Assembly: GCF_030693405.1 (NCBI RefSeq)
Contig: NZ_JAUYAW010000004.1
Span: 1 to 33,435 of the forward strand
Length of the DNA: 33,435 bases
Direction: 5' to 3'
DNA from: Phenylobacterium sp.
GTDB taxonomy: Bacteria; Pseudomonadota; Alphaproteobacteria; Caulobacterales; Caulobacteraceae
Positions 24,505 to 32,958 of this stretch are shown here, piece after piece. The stretch's first letter is position 1, and each line of letters starts with the position of its first letter. A program made the position numbers and the translations under genes. Below the pieces are notes generated by a model that worked only from the letters and a program-made list of their open reading frames with translations, did not search any database and had not been told where the DNA came from.

Positions 24505-25713
24505 ATGCGCGTACTCATTCTCGGCGGAGATGGCTTCTGCGGGTGGCCGACGGCCCTCCACCTCTCCGCCCGCGGCCACGAGGTGGCCATCGTCGACAAT
24601 CTGTCCCGGCGTCGGATCGACGGTGAGTTGGGGGTTCAGTCCCTCACGCCGGTCCAGGACATCCACGGGCGGATCGCCGCCTGGAAAGAGGTGTCCGGCC
24701 ACGAGATCGGCTTTCACGACATTACCGTGGGCAAGGACTATGACGCCCTGCTCGACCTGCTGAAGACGTGGCGGCCGGACTCCATCGTCCACTTCGCCGA
24801 ACAGCGGGCCGCGCCCTATTCGATGAAGTCGGCCAAGCACAAGCGCTACACGGTCGACAATAATCTCAACGCCACCAACGACGTCCTCGCGGCCATCGTC
24901 GATTCGGGTCTCGACATCCATCTGGCGCATCTCGGCACCATGGGCGTCTATGGCTACGGCACGGCCGGCGCGGCCATCCCCGAGGGCTATCTGACGGTCA
25001 AGATCGAGACGCCGGATGGCTGGGTCGAGCGGGAGATCCTCTACCCGGCCAATCCGGGATCGATCTATCACATGACCAAGACGCAGGACGCCCTGCTGTT
25101 CCAGTTCTACGCCAAGAACGACCACCTGCGGATCACCGACCTGCACCAGGGCATCGTCTGGGGCACCCAGACCGAAGAGACCCGCAAGGACGAGCGGCTG
25201 ATCAACCGGTTCGACTATGACGGGGACTACGGCACGGTGCTGAACCGGTTCCTGATGCAGTCGGCGGTGGGCTATCCGCTGACCGTGCACGGGGCCGGCG
25301 GGCAGACCCGCGCCTTCATCCACATCCAGGACACGGTGCGCTGTGTCGAGCTGGCCCTGGCCCATCCGCCGGAGCGCGGCGAGCGGGTCAAGGTCATGAA
25401 CCAGATGACTGAGACCTGGCGGGTGCGGGATCTGGCCCAGATGATCGCCCGCCTCACCGACGCCGAGGTCACCCACCTGCCCAATCCCCGAGCCGAGGCC
25501 GACGAAAACGACCTGGTGGTCGAGAACAAATGCCTGCTGGACTATGGGCTGAACCCGATCCGGCTGGAGGACGGCCTGTTGATGGAGGTCGCCGAGATCG
25601 CCCGGGCCTATGCTGACCGCGCCGACCTGAGCAAGATCCCCTGCGTGTCCCACTGGAACGCCGAGCGGGCGGCTGCGGCCACTGCGCCGGGCAAGGCGGT
25701 GGCGGCCGAGTAG
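24505..25713 (+). CDS. sqdB: UDP-sulfoquinovose synthase (SQD1/SqdB)
   Basis: This enzyme converts UDP-glucose and sulfite to UDP-sulfoquinovose, the head-group donor of the sulfolipid SQDG. The 402-residue extended short-chain dehydrogenase has the NAD+ motif GGDGFCGWPTALHL (7-20). The active-site residues known from plant SQD1 are T145 (HLGTMGVYG), Y188, H189 and K192 (YHMTK). Other SQD1 blocks are DNLSRRRID, HFAEQRAAPYSM, GIVWGTQTEET and TRAFIHIQDTV. It follows galU, which supplies its substrate. No clear sulfoquinovosyltransferase gene (SqdX or SqdD type) is adjacent. GGAG lies upstream of the ATG. Confidence 0.92.
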   Translation: MRVLILGGDGFCGWPTALHLSARGHEVAIVDNLSRRRIDGELGVQSLTPVQDIHGRIAAWKEVSGHEIGFHDITVGKDYDALLDLLKTWRPDSIVHFAEQRAAPYSMKSAKHKRYTVDNNLNATNDVLAAIVDSGLDIHLAHLGTMGVYGYGTAGAAIPEGYLTVKIETPDGWVEREILYPANPGSIYHMTKTQDALLFQFYAKNDHLRITDLHQGIVWGTQTEETRKDERLINRFDYDGDYGTVLNRFLMQSAVGYPLTVHGAGGQTRAFIHIQDTVRCVELALAHPPERGERVKVMNQMTETWRVRDLAQMIARLTDAEVTHLPNPRAEADENDLVVENKCLLDYGLNPIRLEDGLLMEVAEIARAYADRADLSKIPCVSHWNAERAAAATAPGKAVAAE

Positions 25714-25723
25714 GGAAAGGGCC

Positions 25724-26584
25724 GTGCGGCTCTTCACCTTTGGCTACGGGTTTTCGGCCGCAGCCCTTGGGGCGCGGCTGAAGGGCGAGGGCTGGAGTCT
25801 GGCCGCCTCCTACCGACGCTCTGAGGACAGCGCGCGGCTATCGGCCCTGGGGGTTGAGCCGGTGTCAATCCATGACCAGGAGGGTCTGGCCGCGCAGCTG
25901 AAGGCGGCCGATGCGGTGCTGGTGACCGCCGCCCCCGATGCAGAGGGCTGTCCTGGCCTGCGGACCCTGGTCCCGTGCATGGCTCGGGGCGGGGCCTTTC
26001 CCGACTGGCTGGGCTATCTCTCCACCACCGGCGTCTATGGGGACCGGCAAGGGGGTTGGGCGTTTGAGTCCAGTCGCCTGGCCGCCCAGTCGATGGAGGG
26101 GGCGCGCCGGGTCGCCGCCGAGCGGGACTGGCTGGACGTGGGCAAGGGCATGGGCCTGACCACCACCATCTTCCGCCTGCCGGGCATCTATGGGCCAGGC
26201 CGCTCGACCTTTGATCGGCTGCGCTCTGGCCGGGCCAAGCGGATCACCGCGCCGGGCCAGGTCTTTTCCCGCATCCATGTGGACGACCTGGCTGCAGGGC
26301 TGGCCGCCTCCATCGCCCGGCCCCGGGCCGGCGGGATCTATAATCTGTGCGATGACGCGCCGGCCCCCAACAGCGAGGTGGTGGCCTATGCCGCGGGCCT
26401 GCTTGGCCTGCCTGTTCCGCCGGAAATCCCGGTGGAAGACGCCAATCTGGCCGGACCGGCGCAGCGCTTCTATGCCGAGAGCAAGCGGGTCTCCAACGCG
26501 CGCGCCAAGGCCGAGCTCGGCTGGCGTCCGGCCTATCCGACCTATCGCGAGGGCCTGGCGGCCATTCTTCAGGCGGGCGGCTGA
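25724..26584 (+). CDS. NAD(P)-binding epimerase-like protein (YeeZ type)
   Basis: This is an atypical short-chain dehydrogenase/epimerase of 286 residues with the motif GYGFSAAALGARL near the N-terminus (residues 7-19), GYLSTTGVYGDRQGGW, RLPGIYGPGRS and RIHVDDLAAGL. It resembles E. coli YeeZ and related NAD(P)-binding proteins whose substrate is not known. The YxxxK catalytic pair of ordinary SDRs is not obvious. The start is GTG with GGGAAAGGG before it, 10 bp after sqdB, so the two are probably cotranscribed. It overlaps the convergent alpha/beta hydrolase gene by 16 bp at the 3' end. Confidence 0.85.
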   Translation: MRLFTFGYGFSAAALGARLKGEGWSLAASYRRSEDSARLSALGVEPVSIHDQEGLAAQLKAADAVLVTAAPDAEGCPGLRTLVPCMARGGAFPDWLGYLSTTGVYGDRQGGWAFESSRLAAQSMEGARRVAAERDWLDVGKGMGLTTTIFRLPGIYGPGRSTFDRLRSGRAKRITAPGQVFSRIHVDDLAAGLAASIARPRAGGIYNLCDDAPAPNSEVVAYAAGLLGLPVPPEIPVEDANLAGPAQRFYAESKRVSNARAKAELGWRPAYPTYREGLAAILQAGG

Positions 26585-27324
26585 CCCAGCTCCCCGACCG
26601 CCGCGATCAGGCGGGCGAGATCCTCGGGTCGCGACAGGCGGTGATCCCCGTCCTTGATCAGCTGGAACACCACATCGGGGCTGTTGATCGCCTGGGCGAG
26701 TTCCAGGGCGTGGCGCCAGGGGACATCAGCGTCCTCGCCGCCCTGCAGGATACGCACCGGGGCGGTGATGGGCACGGGTCCCGGCAGGATCGACCAGTGG
26801 TCGCCGTCCTCCAGCAGGGTGCGGGTGATCGGATAGGGCTCCCCATAGTCGGACGGGCGCATCCAGATGCCGGTCTCGTCCAGGGACCGGCGGGCGGCGG
26901 CGTCAATTTCCGGCCCCATCAGCTTTTCGGTGAAGTCCGGCGCCGGCGCGACCAGGACCAGCCCCCGCACCTGCTCTGGCCGCACCATGGCCGCCAGACA
27001 GGCGATCCAGCCGCCCATGGAAGATCCGACCGGAACGACCGGGCCCGGCGCCAGCTCGTCGAGAACGGCGAGCGCATCCTCCCGCCAGCGGGTGATCGTG
27101 CCCTGGGCGAAATCGCCCTCGGAGTCCCCATGGCCGAAATAGTCGAAGCGCACATAGGCCTGGCCCGTCTCCAACGCCCAGTCGGCCAGGGCCTGGGCCT
27201 TGGTTCCGGCCATATCGGAGCGAAAGCCGCCCATCCAGACGACGGCCGGCCCGCGGCCGGCGATCCGCCGCCAGGCCAGCGACGTCCCGTCGGGGCGGCG
27301 CAGATATCCCGTTTCTTCATGCAT
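26569..27324 (-). CDS. Alpha/beta hydrolase (ABHD10-like)
   Basis: This 251-residue serine hydrolase shows the nucleophile motif GSSMGG (S102), FDYFGHGDSEGDF after strand 4, and a C-terminal DGDHRLSRPEDL with the catalytic His. The DGDHRLSRPEDL and MGGFRSDM blocks are those of bacterial ABHD10-like thioesterases/esterases. No signal peptide is present. The substrate is unknown. A -10-like GCTATAAG lies 5 nt before the ATG with no ribosome-binding site, so the mRNA may be leaderless. Confidence 0.85.
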   Translation of the reverse strand: MHEETGYLRRPDGTSLAWRRIAGRGPAVVWMGGFRSDMAGTKAQALADWALETGQAYVRFDYFGHGDSEGDFAQGTITRWREDALAVLDELAPGPVVPVGSSMGGWIACLAAMVRPEQVRGLVLVAPAPDFTEKLMGPEIDAAARRSLDETGIWMRPSDYGEPYPITRTLLEDGDHWSILPGPVPITAPVRILQGGEDADVPWRHALELAQAINSPDVVFQLIKDGDHRLSRPEDLARLIAAVGELGQPPA

Positions 27325-27329
27325 GGAGC

Positions 27330-27337
27330 CTTATAGC
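27330..27337 (-). promoter_or_regulatory. Candidate -10 element of the alpha/beta hydrolase
   Basis: On the minus strand GCTATAAG fits GCTANAWC at seven of eight positions and ends 5 nt before the ATG at 27324. It sits inside a GGAGCC/GGCTCC inverted repeat (27325-27344). The -35 region is not clear. Confidence 0.4.
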
Positions 27338-27393
27338 CGGCTCCCCGGCCCCATCCCAGGTCGTGCGGGGTTTACCGAAGCGTGTTCTGCGGT

Positions 27394-28569
27394 ATGCAAG
27401 GCGCCGTGACATTGCCCCCGGACTTTACGCTTCTGCAGGTCGTGCCCGAACTGGACACAGGCGGGGCCGAGCAGACCACGATCGACATCGCCCATGCGGT
27501 GGTGCGCAGCGGCGGCAAGGCCCTGGTGGCCACCCGCGGCGGACGGATGGCCGCGCGCCTTGAGTCCGACGGCGGACGACTGGCCCAGATGCCGGTCCAG
27601 ACCAAGAACCCTCTGGTGATGCTGGGCAACGCCGCCCGCCTGGTGGATCTGATCCGCCGCGAGAAGGTCAGCCTGGTCCATGCCCGCTCCCGGGCCCCGG
27701 CCTTCTCGGCCCTGTGGGCGGCCCAGGTCACCGGGACGCCATTCGTCGCCACCTATCACGGGGTCTACAACGCCCGCAGCCGCCTGAAGCGGTGGTACAA
27801 TGCGGTGATGACCCGTGGAGACCTGGTGATCGCCAATTCCGACTTCACCCGCGACCATGTGCTGCGCGAGCACAGCCTGGACGCCGACCGTATCGTCTCC
27901 ATCCCCCGGGGCGTCGACCTGGAGCGGTTCAATCCCAACTGGGTGGCGCCCGAGCGGATCGCGGCCTTGCGGCAGGCCTGGAACGTCCCGGCCGATCCCA
28001 CGGTCACCACCTTCCTGCTGGCCGCCCGCCTGACGCGGATCAAGGGGCATGGCACGCTCATCGCCGCCGCCGCCCGGCTGAAGGCTGCGGGACGTGGCGC
28101 CTTCCGGATCCTGCTGGTCGGCGATGACCAGGGCCGCAGCGCCTATCGGGCCGAGCTGGCCGCCCAGATCGCCGCCGAGGGGCTTGAGGATCGGGTCTTC
28201 ATGGTCGGACATTGCGACGACATGCCGGCGGCCTATCTGCTGGCAGACGTGGCCCTCCTGCCGTCCATCGTCCCGGAGTCCTTTGGCCGCACCGCGGTCG
28301 AGCCCCAGGTGATGGGCCGACCGGTGGTGGCCTCGCAACTGGGCGGCATGACCGAGACCGTGATCCAGGGCGAGACCGGCTGGCTGGCGGCGCCGGGGGA
28401 TGTGGACGCGTGGACCCAGGCGCTCGGCCGGGCGATGGAGGTGGGTCCCGCCCGCCTGGCCGAAATGGGCCGGACAGCGGCCAACCGGTCCCGCCGGCTC
28501 TATTCGGTCGACGCCATGTGCGCGGCCACCCTTGAGGCTTACGAACGGGTCCTGGAGGCGAGGAGCTGA
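27394..28569 (+). CDS. Glycosyltransferase family 4
   Basis: This GT-B fold retaining glycosyltransferase has about 391 residues from the ATG chosen. The N-terminal acceptor domain begins LLQVVPELDTGGAEQTTIDIA, and the C-terminal donor domain carries VTTFLLAARLTRIKGHGTLIAA and the EX7E motif (E295 and E303) in PESFGRTAVE. HARSRAPAFSALWAA and TYHGVYNARS are also family-like. It probably adds a sugar to the LPS core or another envelope glycan. The start is uncertain, since GTG at 27382, ATG at 27394 and GTG at 27406 are all in frame and none has a strong ribosome-binding site. Its stop overlaps the next ATG (TGATG), so it is coupled to the GT9 gene. Confidence 0.88.
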   Translation: MQGAVTLPPDFTLLQVVPELDTGGAEQTTIDIAHAVVRSGGKALVATRGGRMAARLESDGGRLAQMPVQTKNPLVMLGNAARLVDLIRREKVSLVHARSRAPAFSALWAAQVTGTPFVATYHGVYNARSRLKRWYNAVMTRGDLVIANSDFTRDHVLREHSLDADRIVSIPRGVDLERFNPNWVAPERIAALRQAWNVPADPTVTTFLLAARLTRIKGHGTLIAAAARLKAAGRGAFRILLVGDDQGRSAYRAELAAQIAAEGLEDRVFMVGHCDDMPAAYLLADVALLPSIVPESFGRTAVEPQVMGRPVVASQLGGMTETVIQGETGWLAAPGDVDAWTQALGRAMEVGPARLAEMGRTAANRSRRLYSVDAMCAATLEAYERVLEARS

Positions 28570-29564
28570 TGGCGCCCCCCCGCGAGATCAAGAAGATCCT
28601 GGTGATCAAGCTGTCGGCCATGGGGGATTTCATCCTCGCCCTGGCCGCGGCCAAGCAGATCCGTCAGGCCCACCCCAAGGCGCGGATCACGCTGCTGACC
28701 ACCCCGCCCTTCGAGGGGCTGGCCAAGCTGTGTCCCTATTTCAACACGGTCGAGACGGACGGGCGACCGGAGGGCGTCAGCGACTGGCTGGCTCTGGTCG
28801 GGCGTCTGCGCAAGGCCAAGTATGACCGGGTCTATGACCTGCAGACCTCGTCGCGGTCGAACCTGATCTTCCATGGCTTGCGCCCTTTCCCGCCGGAGTG
28901 GTCGGGGGTGGCGGCCGGCTGCGCCCTGCCCCACCGCAATTCCCGCCGGGACAAGATGCACACCCTGGAGCGCCATGCGGACCAGTTGAAGGACGCCGGC
29001 ATCTGGCCCAACGCGCCCACCGAGCCTGGCACGGCGCCTGGGCCAGACGTGGCTTGGATCCTGCGCAAGGCCGAGGCGCCCCGGCCGGTGGCCGGCGGGA
29101 TCGAGGCAAGGCCCTATGTGCTTATGGCGCCGGGGGGATCAGCTCACCGGCCCGAGAAGCGCTGGCCGGTGGAGCACTACAGTGAGCTTGCCCGCATTCT
29201 CTATGCCGCCGGCTTCGACATCGTGGTGATTGGCGGCCCTCAGGAAAGCGCCATGGCCCGCACCATCCAGCGCAGCGTCGGCAAGGCCCGCGACCTGACC
29301 GGGCGCACGGACCTCGCCCGAATCGCCATGCTGGGCGCCCGCGCCGCCCTGGTGGTCGGCAATGACACCGGCCCGGTGCATCTGGCGGCTGCGGCCGGTC
29401 CGCCGACCATCGTGCTGTTTTCCAAGGCCTCGGACCCGATCTTGTCCGCCCCCCGGGGCCATGTGGCCGTCCTGCAGGCCGACAATCTGGCCCAGATGCC
29501 GGTGGCCCAGGTGCTGCAGGCGGCCCGGGCGCTCACCCGGTTTCCCGACGGGTCGAATGCTTGA
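28569..29564 (+). CDS. Glycosyltransferase family 9 (heptosyltransferase-like)
   Basis: This 331-residue GT-B enzyme resembles the ADP-heptose:LPS heptosyltransferase (WaaF/WaaC) family. The N-terminal ILVIKLSAMGDFILALAAAKQIRQAHP is typical. VYDLQTSSRS, VLMAPGGSAHRPEKRWPVEHY and VGNDTGPVHLAAAAGPPTIVLFS form the donor site. It probably builds the LPS inner core, downstream of Kdo made with kpsF. The specific sugar is not shown by the sequence. It overlaps the GT4 gene by one base. Confidence 0.9.
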   Translation: MAPPREIKKILVIKLSAMGDFILALAAAKQIRQAHPKARITLLTTPPFEGLAKLCPYFNTVETDGRPEGVSDWLALVGRLRKAKYDRVYDLQTSSRSNLIFHGLRPFPPEWSGVAAGCALPHRNSRRDKMHTLERHADQLKDAGIWPNAPTEPGTAPGPDVAWILRKAEAPRPVAGGIEARPYVLMAPGGSAHRPEKRWPVEHYSELARILYAAGFDIVVIGGPQESAMARTIQRSVGKARDLTGRTDLARIAMLGARAALVVGNDTGPVHLAAAAGPPTIVLFSKASDPILSAPRGHVAVLQADNLAQMPVAQVLQAARALTRFPDGSNA

Positions 29565-29620
29565 TCGCCTACGGGCGCTTCGTCATATAGTCTAGGGACC
29601 GGCCGGCGCGTCTGCGCGCC
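29561..29620 (+). promoter_or_regulatory. infC leader and candidate promoter
   Basis: TTGATC (29561-29566) and TATAGT (29586-29591) form a possible promoter with a 19-nt spacer. The leader holds a perfect GGCGCG-TCTG-CGCGCC hairpin (29605-29620), about 25 nt before the AGGAG of infC. Confidence 0.3.
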
Positions 29621-29657
29621 TGCGACATTCATTGAAACAGACTCAGGAGCTTTGCCT

Positions 29658-30191
29658 ATTCGCCGCCCCATGCAGGCGCCGCCCCAGAAGGAAGGGCCGC
29701 GCATCAACGAGGACATCCGCGTTCCGCGCGTCCTGCTGATCGATCAGCAGGGCGAGAAGCAGGGCGTCATGCCCACGTCGTCGGCTCTGGAAGCCGCCGC
29801 GGAAGCCGGCCTCGATCTGGTCGAGATCGTGCCCAACGCGGATCCGCCCGTTTGCAAGATCCTGGACTATGGCAAGTTCAAGTTCCAGGAACAGAAGAAG
29901 AAGAACGAGGCGCGCAAGCGGCAGAAGGTGGTGGAGATCAAGGAGATCAAGCTCCGCCCCAACATCGACACCCACGACTACGAGGTGAAGTCCCGCTCGA
30001 TGCACCGCTTCTTCGAAGAGGGCGACAAGGTGAAGGTCACCCTGCGCTTCCGCGGTCGCGAGCTGGCGCACCCGGAACTCGGCATGAAGCTTCTGCAGAA
30101 GGTCAAGGCTGACTTCGAAGAGGTCGCCAAGGTCGAGTATGAGCCCCGCATGGAGGGCCGCCAGATGATCATGATCCTGGCGCCCCGCTAA
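29658..30191 (+). CDS. infC: Translation initiation factor IF-3 (ATT start)
   Basis: IF-3 binds the 30S subunit, prevents joining with 50S and rejects non-standard start codons. The protein has the N-terminal domain ([24 protein letters not shown] and [23 protein letters not shown]), the Lys-rich linker, and the C-terminal domain ([54 protein letters not shown]). No ATG or GTG gives a full N-terminus. AGGAG (29645-29649) is only 2 nt from a TTG at 29652 but 8 nt from ATT at 29658. ATT is the start of E. coli infC, and I recall other alphaproteobacterial IF-3 proteins beginning with the same RRP. I therefore prefer ATT, giving 177 residues. A terminator follows. Confidence 0.95.
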   Translation: MRRPMQAPPQKEGPRINEDIRVPRVLLIDQQGEKQGVMPTSSALEAAAEAGLDLVEIVPNADPPVCKILDYGKFKFQEQKKKNEARKRQKVVEIKEIKLRPNIDTHDYEVKSRSMHRFFEEGDKVKVTLRFRGRELAHPELGMKLLQKVKADFEEVAKVEYEPRMEGRQMIMILAPR

Positions 30192-30217
30192 GCTCGGTCA
30201 CCGACGCAAGACAGGAG

Positions 30218-30245
30218 GGGCCGGCGGCGACGCCGGCCCTTTTTT
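30218..30245 (+). terminator. Rho-independent terminator of infC
   Basis: GGGCCGGCG (30218-30226) pairs perfectly with CGCCGGCCC (30231-30239) around a GCGA (GNRA) loop, followed by six T (30240-30245). It lies 26 bp after the infC stop and shows that infC is transcribed separately from the genes that follow. Confidence 0.93.
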
Positions 30246-30311
30246 GACGCCCGCGCCAGGAGCGCAGAGCCGGACTGACGCGGGGCTCAGAAATTCTGGT
30301 TATGAGGGGTC

Positions 30312-30340
30312 TTGCCGGACTCCCGGGTGACGCCTAACAC
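30312..30340 (+). promoter_or_regulatory. Candidate promoter of the MFS pair
   Basis: TTGCCGG (30312-30318) fits TTGACGS at six of seven positions. After a 14-nt spacer, CCTAACAC (30333-30340) is a moderate -10. The -10 ends 6 nt before the ATG at 30347, so the mRNA is probably leaderless. Confidence 0.42.
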
Positions 30341-30346
30341 CGCCTC

Positions 30347-31600
30347 ATGTCGAACCCAGCGCCGGGCGCGGCGACTCCGTCCCCTATGGCTGCGCCGTCG
30401 CTGATCGCCGTTATCTTCATCAATATGCTCGGCTTCGGGATCATTGTTCCGTTGCTGCCCTTCTACGCCAAGTCGTTCGACGCGCCGGCCTGGCAGATCG
30501 CGCTGATCTTCTCGGCCTATTCGGCCGGCGCCTTCTTCGGCGAGCCCTTCTGGGGCCGGCTGTCGGACCGCTATGGCCGCAAGCCGATCCTGATCAGCAC
30601 CATCGCCGGCAACTGCCTCTGCTATCTGGCGCTGGCCTTCGCCCCCAATGTGTGGATCGCCCTGCTGGTGCGCTTCCTGGGGGGCCTGGCCAGTGGAAAC
30701 GGCTCGGTGATTCAGGGCTACATCGCCGACGTCACACCCCCGGAAAAGCGTGCGCGCCGCATGTCGCACATGGGCGCGGCCTGGAATGTCGGCCTGATCG
30801 TCGGCCCGTCCGTGGGCGGCATCTTTGCCCATCCCGAGGCCGGCCCGCTGGGCTTCCGCCTGCCGCTGCTGATCGCCTCGGGCCTGGCGGCGGCCTCGGC
30901 CCTGTCCATCCTGGTGTTTATCCGTGAGAGCCGCGCCCGCCAGGAGGTGTTCGAGCACCAGCCGAGCCGCTGGTCGGCCATCGGCGAGGCGGTGCGTCAT
31001 CCGGTGGTCGGACGGCTTATGCTGCTGACCTTCATGGTGGGCTTCGCCTTCACGGGCGTTGAGTCCATCTTCGGCCTCTGGACCCAGGCCAGGTTCGACT
31101 GGGGTCCGCGGGAAATCGGCGTCTGTTTCGCCTTTGTGGGCGTGTGCGCGGCGACAACCCAGATGTTCATCACCGGCCGTCTGTCCGAGCGGTATGGCGA
31201 GGGGCCGATGCTGGCCGTCGGCATGGCGCTCACCCTGGTCAGCGCGCTGGCCCAGCCCTTCGCCCCCAACGGCGCGGTGGTCATCGCCCTGATGTGCACC
31301 ATGGCGGTGGGCCAGTCGGTGGCCTTCCCCAATGTCAGCGCGCTGATCTCCCGCACCGCCGACCCGCACCGGACCGGCCAGATCCTGGGCCTCAACAACG
31401 CCATGGGCGCCCTGGCGCGGGTGGTTGGTCCCTTCTGCGCGGGTCTGGCCTTCGCCGGCATCTCGATCAGCGGCCCGTTCTTCATCGCCGCCCTGATGCT
31501 GGCGCCGGCCATATGGCTGGCCCTGGCCGCCAGTCGGCGGGCGCCGGCCCTGGAGGCCCAGGTCGAGACGGCGGCCGAAGTCGAGGCCAAACGGCCGTGA
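30347..31600 (+). CDS. MFS transporter (DHA1/TCR-like), first copy
   Basis: This 417-residue major facilitator protein probably has 12 membrane helices and is a proton-driven exporter in the inner membrane. Motif A between helices 2 and 3 is GEPFWGRLSDRYGRKPIL. The first helix is LIAVIFINMLGFGIIVPLLPFYAKSF, and later helices are clear as hydrophobic stretches to the end. It resembles the TetA/TCR branch (multidrug and tetracycline efflux). No specific substrate can be assigned. It overlaps the second, very similar transporter gene by 4 bp (GTGA). Confidence 0.9.
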   Translation: MSNPAPGAATPSPMAAPSLIAVIFINMLGFGIIVPLLPFYAKSFDAPAWQIALIFSAYSAGAFFGEPFWGRLSDRYGRKPILISTIAGNCLCYLALAFAPNVWIALLVRFLGGLASGNGSVIQGYIADVTPPEKRARRMSHMGAAWNVGLIVGPSVGGIFAHPEAGPLGFRLPLLIASGLAAASALSILVFIRESRARQEVFEHQPSRWSAIGEAVRHPVVGRLMLLTFMVGFAFTGVESIFGLWTQARFDWGPREIGVCFAFVGVCAATTQMFITGRLSERYGEGPMLAVGMALTLVSALAQPFAPNGAVVIALMCTMAVGQSVAFPNVSALISRTADPHRTGQILGLNNAMGALARVVGPFCAGLAFAGISISGPFFIAALMLAPAIWLALAASRRAPALEAQVETAAEVEAKRP

Positions 31601-32811
31601 CAGCCGAGGCGCCCAGGGAGGATCCACGGGCGCTGATCGTCCTTCTGTCGGTCATCTTTCTGAACATGGCCGGCTTTGGCCTGGTCATTCCCCTGCTGCC
31701 GTTTTTTGGCCAGGCCTTCGACGCCCCGGCCTGGCAGATCACCTTGATGTTCTCGGCCTTCTCGGTGGGCCAGTTCCTGGGCGAGCCCTTCTGGGGGAAG
31801 CTGTCGGACAGGATTGGGCGCCGCCCCGTCCTGATCCTCACCACCGCAGGCGGGGCGCTCGCCTATGTGGCCCTGGCGCTGGCGCCCGGCATCTGGACGG
31901 CGCTGGCGGTGCGCCTGGTGAGCGGCTTCCTGTCGGGCAATATCTCGACCCTGCAGGGCTATCTGGCCGACATCACCCCGCCGCAGCAGCGCGCCGGCCG
32001 CATGGGGATCATGGGCTCGGCCTTCTCCCTGGGCTTCATGGTGGGCCCGGCCCTGGGGGGTCTGCTGGCCCGGCCAGAACTGGGTCCAACGGGTTTCCAG
32101 ATCCCGCTCTATGTGGCCGCCGCCTTCGGCCTAGCCTCGGCGCTGGGCGTCGTCCTGTTCATGCGCGAGACGATTGTCCCTCAGACCAAGGGGATGGTCC
32201 GCCCCCCCGCTCCGCCCAGGGGGGTTGTCCTGCGGGAAGCCCTGGCCGATCCGGTCATCCTGCGGGTCTTCCTGATCAGCTTCGTGACCATTTCGGGCTT
32301 CGCCGGGATTGAGGCGACCTATGGCCTCTGGACCGAGGCCCGGTTTGGCTGGGGGCCTCGGGAGATCGGCCTGGCCTTCATGCTGGCCGGGATCATCGGC
32401 GTGGTGGCGCAAGGTTCGCTGACCGGTCTGCTGGTGCGCCGGTATGGGGAAGGCAGGGTCCTGCTGGCGGGTCTGTGCCTGATGTTCGTGGGCATGGTGA
32501 CCCAGTTCACCGCCATCGGCTGGCCCATGGCGGTCGTGGGCCTGGCCATCGTGGTCTTCGGGCAGTCGATCACCTTCCCCAACCTCGTGGCCCTGATCTC
32601 CATGGCCACGCCGTCCGAACGTCAGGGGGAGGTGCTGGGGCTGAACATGTCCAACAGCGCCCTAGCCCGCATCGGCGGCCCAATCCTGGCGGGGCAGCTC
32701 TTCTCGCTGGTGGCCCCGGGCGCGCCCTTCGCCCTGACCGCCATCCTGATCCTGCCGGCCATCTGGCTGTGCCTGCAGATCATGGCCAGGGTCACCGATC
32801 GCCGGGCCTGA
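31597..32811 (+). CDS. MFS transporter (DHA1/TCR-like), second copy
   Basis: This 404-residue transporter is a close paralogue of the preceding gene. They share FDAPAWQI, GEPFWG(R/K)LSDR and the G-F-x-x-P-L-L-P-F helix-1 motif, and the surrounding helices line up. Twelve membrane helices are expected. The GTG start overlaps the upstream stop by 4 bp (GTGA), so translation is coupled; the open frame to 31144 is a shadow. The two may form separate transporters or a heteromeric pair. They separate infC from rpmI-rplT. Confidence 0.9.
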   Translation: MTAEAPREDPRALIVLLSVIFLNMAGFGLVIPLLPFFGQAFDAPAWQITLMFSAFSVGQFLGEPFWGKLSDRIGRRPVLILTTAGGALAYVALALAPGIWTALAVRLVSGFLSGNISTLQGYLADITPPQQRAGRMGIMGSAFSLGFMVGPALGGLLARPELGPTGFQIPLYVAAAFGLASALGVVLFMRETIVPQTKGMVRPPAPPRGVVLREALADPVILRVFLISFVTISGFAGIEATYGLWTEARFGWGPREIGLAFMLAGIIGVVAQGSLTGLLVRRYGEGRVLLAGLCLMFVGMVTQFTAIGWPMAVVGLAIVVFGQSITFPNLVALISMATPSERQGEVLGLNMSNSALARIGGPILAGQLFSLVAPGAPFALTAILILPAIWLCLQIMARVTDRRA

Positions 32812-32879
32812 CCGGCGCCGCCCAGAGGGGGCGCGGACTTGCCTTTTGTCCGGGGTTGGCGTAAGCACCCGCCCCTTCG

Positions 32880-32914
32880 GAGCCGTCTGGCCAACAGGCA
32901 TGCCAGGACGGCTC
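32880..32914 (+). promoter_or_regulatory. Structured leader upstream of rpmI
   Basis: GAGCCGTC-TGGC (32880-32891) pairs with GCCA-G-GACGGCTC (32902-32914), giving a 12-bp stem with one bulged G and a 10-nt loop. No T-run follows, so it is unlikely to terminate the MFS genes. It lies about 45 nt before the rpmI ATG. L20 or a leader-binding protein could act here, since L20 autoregulates rpmI-rplT in other bacteria, but that is inference. Confidence 0.5.
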
Positions 32915-32958
32915 ATCAATACGCCAGAGGACGGGGCGCCTGGCGCTCCGCAAGTGAA

